Below are positions 17,351 through 25,629 of a DNA stretch of 64,000 bases, piece after piece (the first letter of the stretch is position 1; every line of letters begins with the position of its first letter). Location: positions 3,410,001 through 3,474,000 of the forward strand of contig NZ_CP058601.1 in assembly GCF_013402815.2 (NCBI RefSeq), given 5' to 3'. The position numbers and the translations under genes were made by a program. The notes under the pieces are model-generated. The model made no database searches, was not told where the DNA came from, and worked only from the letters and a program-made list of their open reading frames with translations. The DNA comes from Natrinema halophilum. GTDB lineage: Archaea; Halobacteriota; Halobacteria; Halobacteriales; Natrialbaceae.

Positions 17351-18982
17351 ATGACGCGAATCGCCGGGATGGCCGGCAACCGAGGGCGCAACCTGTTGAA
17401 CATCGCCGACCGCGAACCAGGCGGAGCCGAGTTCGCCGTCATCCTGACCAACGACGAGGATGCGCCGGTGCTCGATGCCGCCGCCGAGCGCGGGATTCCG
17501 ACCGAAGTCGTCCCGCTTGCGGACGGGATGAGCCGGCGCGACCACGAGGCGGCGGTGCTCGAGGCGCTGTCGGATGACGAGTTCGACCTCGTCTGTCTGG
17601 ACGGCTACATGCGGATCCTCTCCGATACGTTCCTCGACGAGGTGCCGACGACGCTGAACGTCCACCCCTCACTGCTGCCGTCGTTCCCCGGCATGGACGC
17701 CTGGGGCGACGCGCTCGAGGCCGGCGTCTCGCTGACGGGCTGTACGGTTCACGTGGTCACGGACGCGACCGACGAGGAAGGCGAGGTCGTCGAGGCGGCG
17801 GTCGACGCCGGTCCGATCGTCACACAGGAGCCGGTCCCCGTCTACGAGGGTGACGACGAAGACGTGTTGAAGGAGCGGGTCCTCTACGAGGGTGAGTTTC
17901 GGGCGTACCCGCGAGCCGTGAAGTGGTTCGCCGAGGGTGCGGTGGACGTCGATACGGAGGCCGGTGACGTTAGCGTCGATGGCGACGCGCCGAGCGCTCC
18001 GGATGCCGAGGGGCTTCCCGCGCGCCGACTCACCGCCAGCGATCGCGCTGACACCCTCCGCTACGGGGAGAATCCGCATCAGGACGCCGCGATCTACGCC
18101 GATTACACCTGCGACGAGGCCAGCGTCGTTCACGCCGACCAGTTGAACGAGGGTGCGAAGGCGCTGTCGTACAACAATTACAACGACGCCGACGGCGCGC
18201 TCAACCTCATCAAGGAGTTCGACGAACCCGCGGCCGCGGTCATCAAACACACGAACCCCGCGGGCTGTGCGACCGCCGATTCGCTGGCCGAGGCCTACGA
18301 GAAGGCCCTCTCGACGGACCCGATGAGCGCATTCGGCGGCATCGTCGCCCTGAACCGGGAGTGTGACGCCGACACCGCCGAGCAGATCGTCGACTCGTTC
18401 AAGGAGGTCGTCGTCGCGCCCGGCTACGCCGACGACGCGCTCGAGGTGCTTTTCGAGAAGGACAACCTCCGCATTCTCGACGTCGGCGAACTGGGGGAGC
18501 GCACGGAGCGATTCACCGAAAAGCCGCTCGTCGGCGGTCGGCTGGTACAGGAGCGCGACCTGCAGTCGATTTCGGCCGACGATCTCGAGGTCGTCACCGA
18601 GCGCGCGCCATCCGACGAGGAACTCGAGACGATGGTGTTCGCGTGGCAGACGCTCAAGCACGTCAAGTCGAACGGAATTCTCTTCGCGGACGGCACCGAA
18701 ACCGTCGGCATCGGGATGGGACAGGTCTCCCGCGTCGACGCGGTCCGACTGGCCGCGATGAAAGCCGAGGAGCACGCCGAGGGCAAGGATGCCGAGGGTG
18801 CGGTCATGGCCTCGGACGCGTTCTTCCCGTTCCCGGACGGCATCGAGGAGGCCGCAGAGGCGGGCATCGAAGCGGTCGTCCAGCCCGGCGGCTCGGTCAA
18901 CGACGAGGACGTGATCGAAGCTGCGGACGAACACGGCATCGCGATGGCGTTTACGGGGCAGCGGAGTTTCAGGCACGATTAG
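17351..18982 (+). CDS. PurN-PurH fusion: GAR and AICAR formyltransferase
   Basis: 543 residues from the ATG at 17351. Residues 1-190 are a GAR transformylase (PurN) domain with VCLDGYMRILSDTFL and NVHPSLLPSFPG (H105). After an acidic linker, residues about 225-543 are the AICAR formyltransferase half of PurH (RYGENPHQDAAIY, SYNNYND, KHTNPAGC, MGQVSRVDAVRLA). The IMP cyclohydrolase domain of bacterial PurH is absent; haloarchaea use a separate PurO. A GTG at 17291 would add 20 residues and cannot be ruled out. This fusion is known in haloarchaea. Confidence 0.92.
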   Translation: MTRIAGMAGNRGRNLLNIADREPGGAEFAVILTNDEDAPVLDAAAERGIPTEVVPLADGMSRRDHEAAVLEALSDDEFDLVCLDGYMRILSDTFLDEVPTTLNVHPSLLPSFPGMDAWGDALEAGVSLTGCTVHVVTDATDEEGEVVEAAVDAGPIVTQEPVPVYEGDDEDVLKERVLYEGEFRAYPRAVKWFAEGAVDVDTEAGDVSVDGDAPSAPDAEGLPARRLTASDRADTLRYGENPHQDAAIYADYTCDEASVVHADQLNEGAKALSYNNYNDADGALNLIKEFDEPAAAVIKHTNPAGCATADSLAEAYEKALSTDPMSAFGGIVALNRECDADTAEQIVDSFKEVVVAPGYADDALEVLFEKDNLRILDVGELGERTERFTEKPLVGGRLVQERDLQSISADDLEVVTERAPSDEELETMVFAWQTLKHVKSNGILFADGTETVGIGMGQVSRVDAVRLAAMKAEEHAEGKDAEGAVMASDAFFPFPDGIEEAAEAGIEAVVQPGGSVNDEDVIEAADEHGIAMAFTGQRSFRHD

Positions 18983-19083
18983 CGCCCTCGAGGGAACGAC
19001 GGTCTCACACGATTGTCTGACAGCGACATAGTGTGAGTCATATATTATTTTGGACTCGTACACATCAAGCGAAAACGTTCGAT

Positions 19084-19269
19084 ATGAAACAGTGCCGGTT
19101 TCTCATGTTACCGGATGAAAACGAAGTCAATCAAAAAGCCGCTATCCACCAATTCGAAGAGACGGCAAAGCCGATAGATTCGGATGTACAGGTCGCAGTT
19201 CTCAATCTCTTCGATCTCGAGGAACGGGTACGAAACGACCATTCCGATGGCGATCAAAACGAGAGATAA
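19084..19269 (+). CDS. Possible small hypothetical protein
   Basis: A 61-codon frame from the ATG at 19084 with a balanced composition (MKQCRFLMLPDENEVNQ...). An AT-rich TATA-like stretch (catatattattttgg) lies about 40 bp upstream. The stop is one base before the ATG of the next small gene, which would suit co-transcription. No family recognised and length is marginal; it may be only the leader of the 19271 gene. Confidence 0.35.
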   Translation: MKQCRFLMLPDENEVNQKAAIHQFEETAKPIDSDVQVAVLNLFDLEERVRNDHSDGDQNER

Positions 19270-19270
19270 G

Positions 19271-19414
19271 ATGGCGAGCCAGCAAGATCAACCAACCCCT
19301 GACGAATTAGAGGACATGGACCCCGACGAGGTTCGTGAGCGACTGCTTCGGTTCATCGTCAAACGGGACATGGATCGTCACCGCGATATCTACGACGCAC
19401 TGGCCGACGAGTAG
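19271..19414 (+). CDS. Small acidic hypothetical protein (47 aa)
   Basis: From the ATG at 19271: a charged helical 47-residue protein ending VKRDMDRHRDIYDALADE, with a DELEDMDPDEVRERLLRF helix. Acidic haloarchaeal composition and a strong hairpin overlapping its stop support expression. No known family. Confidence 0.5.
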   Translation: MASQQDQPTPDELEDMDPDEVRERLLRFIVKRDMDRHRDIYDALADE

Positions 19415-19430
19415 CCTTTTTTGCTACTCG
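19408..19430 (+). terminator. Hairpin with T-rich loop at gene end
   Basis: A perfect 8-bp stem (cgagtagc / gctactcg) encloses a seven-base loop ctttttt. It overlaps the stop codon of the 19271 gene. Archaeal termination relies on T-runs, which here lie in the loop, so this is a plausible terminator or processing site. Confidence 0.65.
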
Positions 19431-19479
19431 AAACCCGCTGGTACTGTCTCAAACTGGTCTATAGTTCACCTCTGGTAAC

Positions 19480-19575
19480 CTACAGCACTTCTTCAGTGAA
19501 TGCCGCGTACTGCTCAGGATCGGCATACTGAACCAGATTCAGCCAGCGAAGCGACTTTGATCTGATTCTGACCAC
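19480..19575 (-). pseudogene. Possible transposase N-terminal remnant
   Basis: A 31-codon frame on the minus strand reads RIRSKSLRWLNLVQY then ADPEQYAAFTEEVL and ends in TAG. It resembles the beginning of haloarchaeal ISH-type transposases as I remember them, but nothing of the catalytic part remains. The surrounding 19431-19833 stretch has no other gene and falls in GC, consistent with an eroded insertion sequence. Confidence 0.35.
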
Positions 19576-19833
19576 AGAAACCACTGATTCAACCCATTAC
19601 GGGAACGGTTCTGAGAGCCCTAGTATGCGAACACTCGACGGCTTCGTTAGATAGCTAAGGTGCAATTATCGAATATGAATGTTTTTGAGCAACAAATTTC
19701 AATATCCTACAATAAGAACTGCGTTATCGACGGTGAAATGGGGATGATAAGGGTTGATTTCTGACACAAGCCAATTGGAAGTTGCAGCAATTGGCCTTGA
19801 AAAACCTCTCCTTGCCCCTGAACCGAGGCACCA

Positions 19834-20007
19834 ATGATATTTGGAACGGACATGACCGAGAAGGAGCGTTGTATTATCGAGACAGCGAGACAGTATCCTA
19901 ATATCAGCAAACAAGCAATAGCGGAGGAGTGTGACACGTCGAAGGGGTATGTCACGGAGACACTCCGTCGCTATGGCGACCCGGGTGATTTTGGTGGGCT
20001 ACTCTGA
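19834..20007 (+). CDS. 57-residue helix-turn-helix protein
   Basis: MIFGTDMTEKERCIIETARQ opens the frame, followed by PNISKQAIAEECDTSKGYVTETLRRYGDP, a winged-helix/HTH core (helix, turn with the ASK-type step, recognition helix GYVTETLRRYG). It ends at TGA 20005-20007, which overlaps the ATG of the membrane hydrolase gene (TGATG), so the two are translationally coupled. An internal Met at residue 7 could also be the start. It probably regulates its own two-gene operon. Confidence 0.7.
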   Translation: MIFGTDMTEKERCIIETARQYPNISKQAIAEECDTSKGYVTETLRRYGDPGDFGGLL

Positions 20008-20501
20008 TGCATCGTGAGGGTCATTTAGGGATCGGACTGCTTCTGTATTCGCCCATCTCCTATCTATTGTTAATTTCCGATGCTCAAATGGGGTGGGGGC
20101 TGGGGCTAGCTGCAGTCTGTTTCTGGGGCTTTGCGCCTGATCTTGACCTCAAATTACCAATTAAACATCGCGGGCCAACGCACACAATCTGGGCCGCTAT
20201 CGGAACTGGATTGATTACTGCGATTGTGGCGATCGGATTCCTCATACTGGGTGTACCTGATACCCAATCAATATCCATATTTGTGGCATGGATAGTACTC
20301 GCGTTTTTTATTGGAGCGCTGGGAGTTGTCGGGCATCTATTGGGTGATGCGATTACTCCGATGATGATTAGACCGCTTCGACCCTATTCGGATAAGAAGT
20401 GTGGATTAAATCTCACAAAGGCAAAAAATGAAACTGCGAACCAAGCACTTCTGGTAACCGGTGCTGGGTTTCTGACAGGGTCGATATTCCTTTCTATATA
20501 G
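20007..20501 (+). CDS. YdjM/DUF457-type membrane-bound metal-dependent hydrolase
   Basis: 164 residues. Early His (MHREGHLGIG), four to five hydrophobic helices, the motif APDLDLKLPIKHRGPTHT and a later GHLLGDAIT, matching the YdjM-like membrane hydrolase family (zinc-type ligands H/D on the membrane face). Function in archaea is unknown. GC is lower than the flanks. A second family member lies at 41698. Confidence 0.85.
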   Translation: MHREGHLGIGLLLYSPISYLLLISDAQMGWGLGLAAVCFWGFAPDLDLKLPIKHRGPTHTIWAAIGTGLITAIVAIGFLILGVPDTQSISIFVAWIVLAFFIGALGVVGHLLGDAITPMMIRPLRPYSDKKCGLNLTKAKNETANQALLVTGAGFLTGSIFLSI

Positions 20502-21070
20502 CCGGGATGAATATCGGAATGCAATTTCTGTATCTTCCACCGAATTTCGATGCATTGAGAGTAGATTGATAGCTGTCCTCGTGCTGACATACATCCCTCG
20601 CGGAGCGAGCTTAGCGAATGTAAGCGACGGCCCGAATTCACATCCCGGCTTCTAAGCGCAACCGCTGCTTCCCATCGAGCGGAGATGGCCTCTCGAGTTC
20701 CTCGAGAGACCCGTTACAACTCCTCATTCTCCCCCACAAGAGTGATCGGTCTCGAGACGATCTAATTCGATAAATTCCGGAACAGGGTGACTTCAATACA
20801 TAGACAATTCCAATAATTATAAGGTATCCTACGGACAGCTTTCGAATGGAAGTTACGCTTCCGAATGCGGGGGCGTACGTGAAATGCCCCGGGTGCTGAG
20901 ACACCCGAAGCGTGGCTTCCAAACTCGTGCCGTTTGCAAGCCATGTTCCACTTGCTTCTACCGAGACATAAACGTCTCGCACGACGGAAGTATCGCTACA
21001 CGAACCGAAAGCGCCACCGCAGTCGCCCGATTGGGAGCCACGACACTCTCCGAGAAGACGGAGGCTCGAG
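20502..21070. other. Intergenic stretch with several hairpins
   Basis: About 570 bp without a supported gene. It holds a short motif ctcgcggagcgag...cttag near 20597, hairpins ggaag/cttcc near 20848-20863 and gggtg/caccc near 20890-20905, and a 6-bp stem cgagac/gtctcg at 20962-20979 with a six-base loop. An AT-rich part near 20800-20830 (caataattataaggt) could be a promoter for the zinc-finger gene. The palindromes look like decayed mobile-element ends. Confidence 0.45.
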
Positions 21071-21304
21071 ATGACCGACGACGAACTGACCGACGGGGAG
21101 CCCTCGAACGACGCTGAGCCCTTGAACGACGGCGAGACCGCAGACAGCGTCCTCGAGCACGTCGAACTGGCACCACCGGCGAGTCGCTCGCAGTGTCCGA
21201 ACTGCGGCGATCCGGTCGCGACGGTCACCTCTCGAGGGCCGCTGGATCACACCGCCGGGCCGTGTGGATGCAGCCTCACGCCCGGGCAGATGAGGCGGCT
21301 CTGA
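21071..21304 (+). CDS. Small zinc-ribbon protein
   Basis: 77 residues: an acidic N-terminus (TDDELTDGEPSNDAEP) and a C-terminal cysteine module CPNCGDPVATVTSRG followed by DHTAGPCGCSLTPGQMRRL. Four cysteines and a histidine could hold one zinc. Typical of the many short haloarchaeal zinc-finger proteins; role unknown. Confidence 0.65.
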   Translation: MTDDELTDGEPSNDAEPLNDGETADSVLEHVELAPPASRSQCPNCGDPVATVTSRGPLDHTAGPCGCSLTPGQMRRL

Positions 21305-21511
21305 GCCGCCTCGCGGTCGATCCACGCTGCCTCTGACACGGCCACCCGCAGCCCCGGTTCTGCGGGGTTGCGAATTCTTTTTGTGCGCCCCCCGATGAAA
21401 TCCGGCGATGGCCGAGGACAAGGGATCGAGGGCCCGCAGAAGATCGAAACCGGAACCGGAATCGCGGTCTCGAGTGGCATCGGACTCGAGATTCAGACCC
21501 AGTATTCAAGC

Positions 21512-22879
21512 ATGATTGCGAATCGCGACCGACTCGCCTCGAGCGAGGCCCGAGACGTCGCCCTCGAGTGCATCGAGGCCGGCATCGAGGCGGGTCACCC
21601 CCGGACGGTCGTACGCGACGCTGTGGCGCTCGAGGGCGATACCCTCCGTGTCGCGGACGCGGCGTACGACCTCCGCGAATACGATGACGTCGTCGTCCTC
21701 GGCGGCGGCAACGCCGCGGCGAACGTCGCCGCAGCGGTAGAAACCGTGCTTGGTGACCGAATCGACGGGGGAGTGGTCGTCACGGACGATCCCGCCGATA
21801 CGGAGCGCGTCGCGGTCCGCGAGGGCGACCACCCGGTACCGAGCGAACGCGGCGTCGAGGGGACGCGTGCGGTCCTCGAAGCGGCGGACGCGGCCGACGA
21901 GGGAACGCTCGTATTGGCGGCGATCACCGGCGGCGGGAGCGCGCTCATGCCCGCACCCGCGGGGGACCTCTCGCTGGCCGACCTGCAAGCGACCACCGAC
22001 GCGTTGCTCGCGAGCGGGGCCGACATCCACGAAATAAACGCCGTTCGGAAACACCTCTCGGCACTGAAGGGGGGTCATCTGGCGCAGCGGGCCGCCCCCG
22101 CCACGGTCGTCTCGTTAATCTTGAGCGACGTCGTCGGAAACGATCTGAGCGTCATCGCGAGCGGTCCTTTGGCTCCCGACGATTCGACGTTCGAAGCGGC
22201 GCGTTCGGTCATCGATCGATACGATATCGACGCGCCCGAAGCCGTCGCTGCTCGTCTCGAGCGCGGTGCGGCCGGCGACGTTCCGGAGACGCCGGGCGTC
22301 GACGATCCCGCCTTCGAACGCGTCTCGAATCACGTCGTCGCCGACGGGATGACTGCACTCGAGGCCGCCCGCGACGCGGCGACCGAGCGCGGGTACGACA
22401 CTCTGATCCTCTCCTCGCGCGTTCGCGGGGAGGCTCGCAACGCGGCCACGACCCACGTCGCGATCGCGGAAGAGGTCCGGGCGACGGAGACGCCGGTCTC
22501 GCCGCCGGCCGTGCTCCTCTCAGGCGGCGAGACGACGGTAACGGTTCGCGGTGACGGCGACGGCGGGCCGAACCAGGAGTTCGCCACGAGCGCGGCTCTC
22601 GCACTCGTTGGTGACAGCGGGGTCGGGGACAGAGACGGAACGGATGGGGAGAACGGACGTGAAATCACGGTCGCAGCGGTCGACACCGACGGCATCGACG
22701 GGGCCACCGATGCGGCCGGCGCGCTGGTCGACGAGCGGACCGTCGACGACCCCGACGGTGCGCGAGCGGCCCTCGCCGAAAACGACGTGTATCCGTACCT
22801 CGAGGCGCGCGAGAACCTCGTTCTGACCGGACCGACCGGGACGAACCTCAACGACCTGCGGGTGCTCGTCGTCGAGTAA
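21512..22879 (+). CDS. Glycerate 2-kinase, MOFRL family
   Basis: 455 residues from the ATG at 21512 (an open frame upstream to 21368 lacks family similarity). The N-terminal domain has VVLGGGNAAANVAAAVE and LAAITGGGSALMPAP; the middle has INAVRKHLSALKGG; the C-terminal MOFRL part has LLSGGETTVTV, GPNQEFATSAALAL and VDTDGIDGATDAAGA. These define class-II glycerate kinases (GckA, DUF4147). It phosphorylates glycerate into lower glycolysis. Convergent with a GntP permease that may import the substrate. Confidence 0.9.
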   Translation: MIANRDRLASSEARDVALECIEAGIEAGHPRTVVRDAVALEGDTLRVADAAYDLREYDDVVVLGGGNAAANVAAAVETVLGDRIDGGVVVTDDPADTERVAVREGDHPVPSERGVEGTRAVLEAADAADEGTLVLAAITGGGSALMPAPAGDLSLADLQATTDALLASGADIHEINAVRKHLSALKGGHLAQRAAPATVVSLILSDVVGNDLSVIASGPLAPDDSTFEAARSVIDRYDIDAPEAVAARLERGAAGDVPETPGVDDPAFERVSNHVVADGMTALEAARDAATERGYDTLILSSRVRGEARNAATTHVAIAEEVRATETPVSPPAVLLSGGETTVTVRGDGDGGPNQEFATSAALALVGDSGVGDRDGTDGENGREITVAAVDTDGIDGATDAAGALVDERTVDDPDGARAALAENDVYPYLEARENLVLTGPTGTNLNDLRVLVVE

Positions 22880-22959
22880 CGCCGCGTTCGGTCCGATCCG
22901 ATTCCGACAGCCGAGAGCGGGAGTCTGCTCCCTTCCGGCAGTCGATACCGAACGGGGCG

Positions 22960-24321
22960 TTAGAAGGCGATTCCCACGACGTTCCGGAGGACGACGATCC
23001 AGAGGATACTCGTAACGCCGAGGACCAGCGTCGCGAGCGTCCAGGCCTGGTAGGCCGTCGACGTTTCCATATCGGTGAACTCCGTGATAATCCAGAAGTA
23101 GGAGTCGTTCGCGTGGCTGACGGTCATACTGCCGGCCCCGATCGCGAGGACGGCGAACACCTTACCGAACTCCGTGTCGAGCCCGAGCGATCCGAGCAGC
23201 GGCGCGACGAGGCTGGCGGTCGTCAGAATCGCAACCGTCGAGGAGCCGAGTGCGGTCTTCATGGCCGCAGCGACGACGAACGCGGCGAACAGTCCGATTC
23301 CGAGGCCGCCCAGCGTGTTGGTGATGAAACTCTCGAGCGGAAGCGAGGAGAGGACTTCGCCGAACGCGCCTCCGGCACCGGTCACGGCGAGGATGACGGC
23401 GGCGTTTTTGATCCCGTCGGAGACCCAGTCGTCGGTGACGGCGCTTTCGAAGTCGGGCACGATGGCGAACGCGATGAAGGCACCGATGAGCAAGGCGACG
23501 GCGGGGTCGCCGAGGAACAGTAACCAGCGCTGGAGTGTGCCGGTGATCAGCTCCGGATTCTCAGCTTCCGGGTAGGCGGCGATCGACCCGATGGCAATGA
23601 GCACGATCGGAACGAGCAACGGCGCGAACGATGCCGCGCGCGACGGGAGCGTGCCGTACTCGGATTTGATCTCGTCGATCGTCATCTCCGGGTCTGGATC
23701 GATGTGGTAGTTCGACGCGACTCTGTCGGCCCACGTCGAGGCGACGAAGACGATCGGGGCACTGACGATGATACCGGCGAGCATCACCAGTCCGATGTCC
23801 GCGCCGATGATCCCGGCTGCAGCGATGGGACCGGGCGTCGGCGGGACGAAGACGTGCGTGATGTAGAGGCCACCCGCCAGCGCCACGCCGAGCGTGGACA
23901 GCGAGAGTCCGGACCGTTCGGCCAGCGATCGGTTCAGTCCGGACAGGATGACGAACCCGGAGTCACAGAACACCGGGATACTGACGAAACTCCCCGTAAT
24001 CGCCATGACTTCCGTCGTGTATTTCTCGCCGACGTAATCGAGGACCGTCTCCGCGATGACGATCGCCGCACCCGAGCGCTCGAGACAGGTACCGATGATC
24101 GTTCCGGCGAGTATGACGATGCCGATGTACCCGAGAATGCCACCGAACCCGTCGGTCACGAGCGAAGCGACGGTGGCCGGATCGAGCCCTGCGGCGAGAC
24201 CGGTCATGTAGGCGGCAATCAGGAGCGCGAGAAATGCATGCAGGTTCAGTGTTGCCGTCGCGACGATGATGAACGCAACCGCCGCGGCGAGCAACAGCAG
24301 TAATGGAAATCCGTCTATCAT
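22960..24321 (-). CDS. GntP family permease
   Basis: 453 residues, about twelve hydrophobic segments. It contains the GntP-type stretches GLAAGLDPATVASLVTDGFGG, FVPPTPGPIAAAGIIGADI (cut here for length by the loop), ALGSSTVAILTTASL and GAGSMTVSHANDSYFWIITEF, all recognisable in gluconate/glycerate permeases. Proton symport of a sugar acid is the family function. Next to glycerate kinase, so glycerate or a related acid is the likely substrate (inference). Two palindromes sit directly upstream of the start. Confidence 0.9.
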   Translation of the reverse strand: MIDGFPLLLLLAAAVAFIIVATATLNLHAFLALLIAAYMTGLAAGLDPATVASLVTDGFGGILGYIGIVILAGTIIGTCLERSGAAIVIAETVLDYVGEKYTTEVMAITGSFVSIPVFCDSGFVILSGLNRSLAERSGLSLSTLGVALAGGLYITHVFVPPTPGPIAAAGIIGADIGLVMLAGIIVSAPIVFVASTWADRVASNYHIDPDPEMTIDEIKSEYGTLPSRAASFAPLLVPIVLIAIGSIAAYPEAENPELITGTLQRWLLFLGDPAVALLIGAFIAFAIVPDFESAVTDDWVSDGIKNAAVILAVTGAGGAFGEVLSSLPLESFITNTLGGLGIGLFAAFVVAAAMKTALGSSTVAILTTASLVAPLLGSLGLDTEFGKVFAVLAIGAGSMTVSHANDSYFWIITEFTDMETSTAYQAWTLATLVLGVTSILWIVVLRNVVGIAF

Positions 24322-24363
24322 GTAATCGATTGCCGATTACGAATCGGAATGAATATTCCGATT
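24322..24363 (-). promoter_or_regulatory. Two adjacent operator-like palindromes upstream of gntP
   Basis: Perfect inverted repeats: gtaatcg / cgattac with a 5-bp centre at 24322-24340, immediately before the start codon, and aatcggaat / attccgatt with a 4-bp centre at 24342-24363. Both share an atcg half-site core. Their place over the leader suggests binding of a dimeric repressor. An AT-rich stretch beyond them (to 24450) would carry the promoter. The rest of 24364-24646 has no gene. Confidence 0.65.
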
Positions 24364-24646
24364 TCGGCGAAAAAATGATTTCATATCTATAGAATAGGAA
24401 CGAATTATACAGTTATAACGCAATGTTTGCGATAACAAATAAATAGGCAAACGTATGTCAAATGTTGGCTAGGGGCGGGGATGACCGCCCGAGCACCGTA
24501 GCGGAATCGTCCTGAGGAATGGGGCTGGTGGCGCGATGGGCTGATACCACGGTGTTCGCAGTCGCTCGACGGAGACGATTTCGTTCACTTCACGCGCCGG
24601 GCGGTTCGAGACTCGAGGCGCGATTGCGCTCGTACGCCGATGCGAT

Positions 24647-25474
24647 TTAGGGTTCAGCCTCCGGCGCGAGCGGATCGATCACACGACAGGCGTTTTTCGA
24701 AAATGCGCGTCGGAGGAGATCCTCCGAGACGTCGAGGGTAAGTATCTCCATGACCGCGACGTTCGGGTGGCAGGCGGGTGCGCCGCTCCCGAAGAATACG
24801 CGGTCGGGGTGTTCGAGCAGGGCCCGCTCGAGTTGTTCACGGTAGCGGACGAAACTCGTCTCGAGGTAACAGTCGTCGTACTCGTCGAGGAGGTCGATCA
24901 TATCGGTCATCAACGACCGGTTCAGCGGATGACCGCCGAACCGACCGACGATGACGGGGAACGAGCTGCCGAGTAACGTTTCAGCCAGCGTCTGGGGGGG
25001 CGCATCGACGCTCCCGCGAACGATCACCGGGAGACCGACGTCCTCGAGAGCTGCGATGACGTCGTCGTCGGGATAGTCGTCAGCGGCTGGGTCGAGAACG
25101 AAGCCGTGAAAGCGGTCGTCGTACGCGAACTTCTCGACGTCACCGGGTGAAGTGTGATGGTCCTCGCGCCGGCTTACGGCGTTGCGGAGGCGTCCCGTCG
25201 CCTTTCGGCCCGGTGTCTCGGTTCCGTTGATCCGGGCGAAGGCGACGAAGGGCCGATCGACGCTTCGCCTGGCAACGCCGTTGTTTGGTGCAAGATAGCT
25301 CGTACCTGGCCGTGACGGCGGGAAAACGATCGACCTGGTGATCCCTGCCTGATGCATCTCGCGCTCGAGCCGATCCGCCGTAATCGTTCGTTTCTGGGGA
25401 GCCCTACTGCCGTCGGTCGGCGGCAGTCGCGTCGCGACGTCGACGACGCGAAATCCGTGTTCCAACTCCAGCAT
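24647..25474 (-). CDS. Amidohydrolase-like TIM-barrel protein lacking the HxH motif
   Basis: 275 residues. The ending GFVLDPAADDY, VIVGRFGGHPLN, YLETSFVRY and VFFGSGAPACHPN follows the order of COG2159 amidohydrolases (ligand His after strand six, GSD-type strand eight). The usual N-terminal D-x-H-x-H is VVDVATRLPP here, and strand-eight Asp is replaced (GSGAP). Either a degenerate relative or a metal-independent binder. Start may be ATG at 25474. It is divergent from the thermosome gene. Confidence 0.7.
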   Translation of the reverse strand: MLELEHGFRVVDVATRLPPTDGSRAPQKRTITADRLEREMHQAGITRSIVFPPSRPGTSYLAPNNGVARRSVDRPFVAFARINGTETPGRKATGRLRNAVSRREDHHTSPGDVEKFAYDDRFHGFVLDPAADDYPDDDVIAALEDVGLPVIVRGSVDAPPQTLAETLLGSSFPVIVGRFGGHPLNRSLMTDMIDLLDEYDDCYLETSFVRYREQLERALLEHPDRVFFGSGAPACHPNVAVMEILTLDVSEDLLRRAFSKNACRVIDPLAPEAEP

Positions 25475-25580
25475 CTACCGGGTGTGTTCCGAGTCAACCC
25501 ATATTTCCCTACCGGCTCCGTCGTCATCCCGTCTGGTGAGGGTTCACATGGACAATCGCAAGACGGAGCGGTGGTTGTAG

Positions 25581-25597
25581 GGAAAGAGTTATATAGA
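25581..25597 (+). promoter_or_regulatory. BRE/TATA promoter of the thermosome gene
   Basis: The stretch ggaaagagttatatagaag carries a purine-rich BRE and the TATA box ttatatag at 25589-25596. The start codon is at 25630, so transcription should begin near 25618-25622, giving a short leader with a gaggaac ribosome-site-like sequence. Confidence 0.75.
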
Positions 25598-25629
25598 AGT
25601 GCTGACGACATGGTTAGTGAGGAACAACG

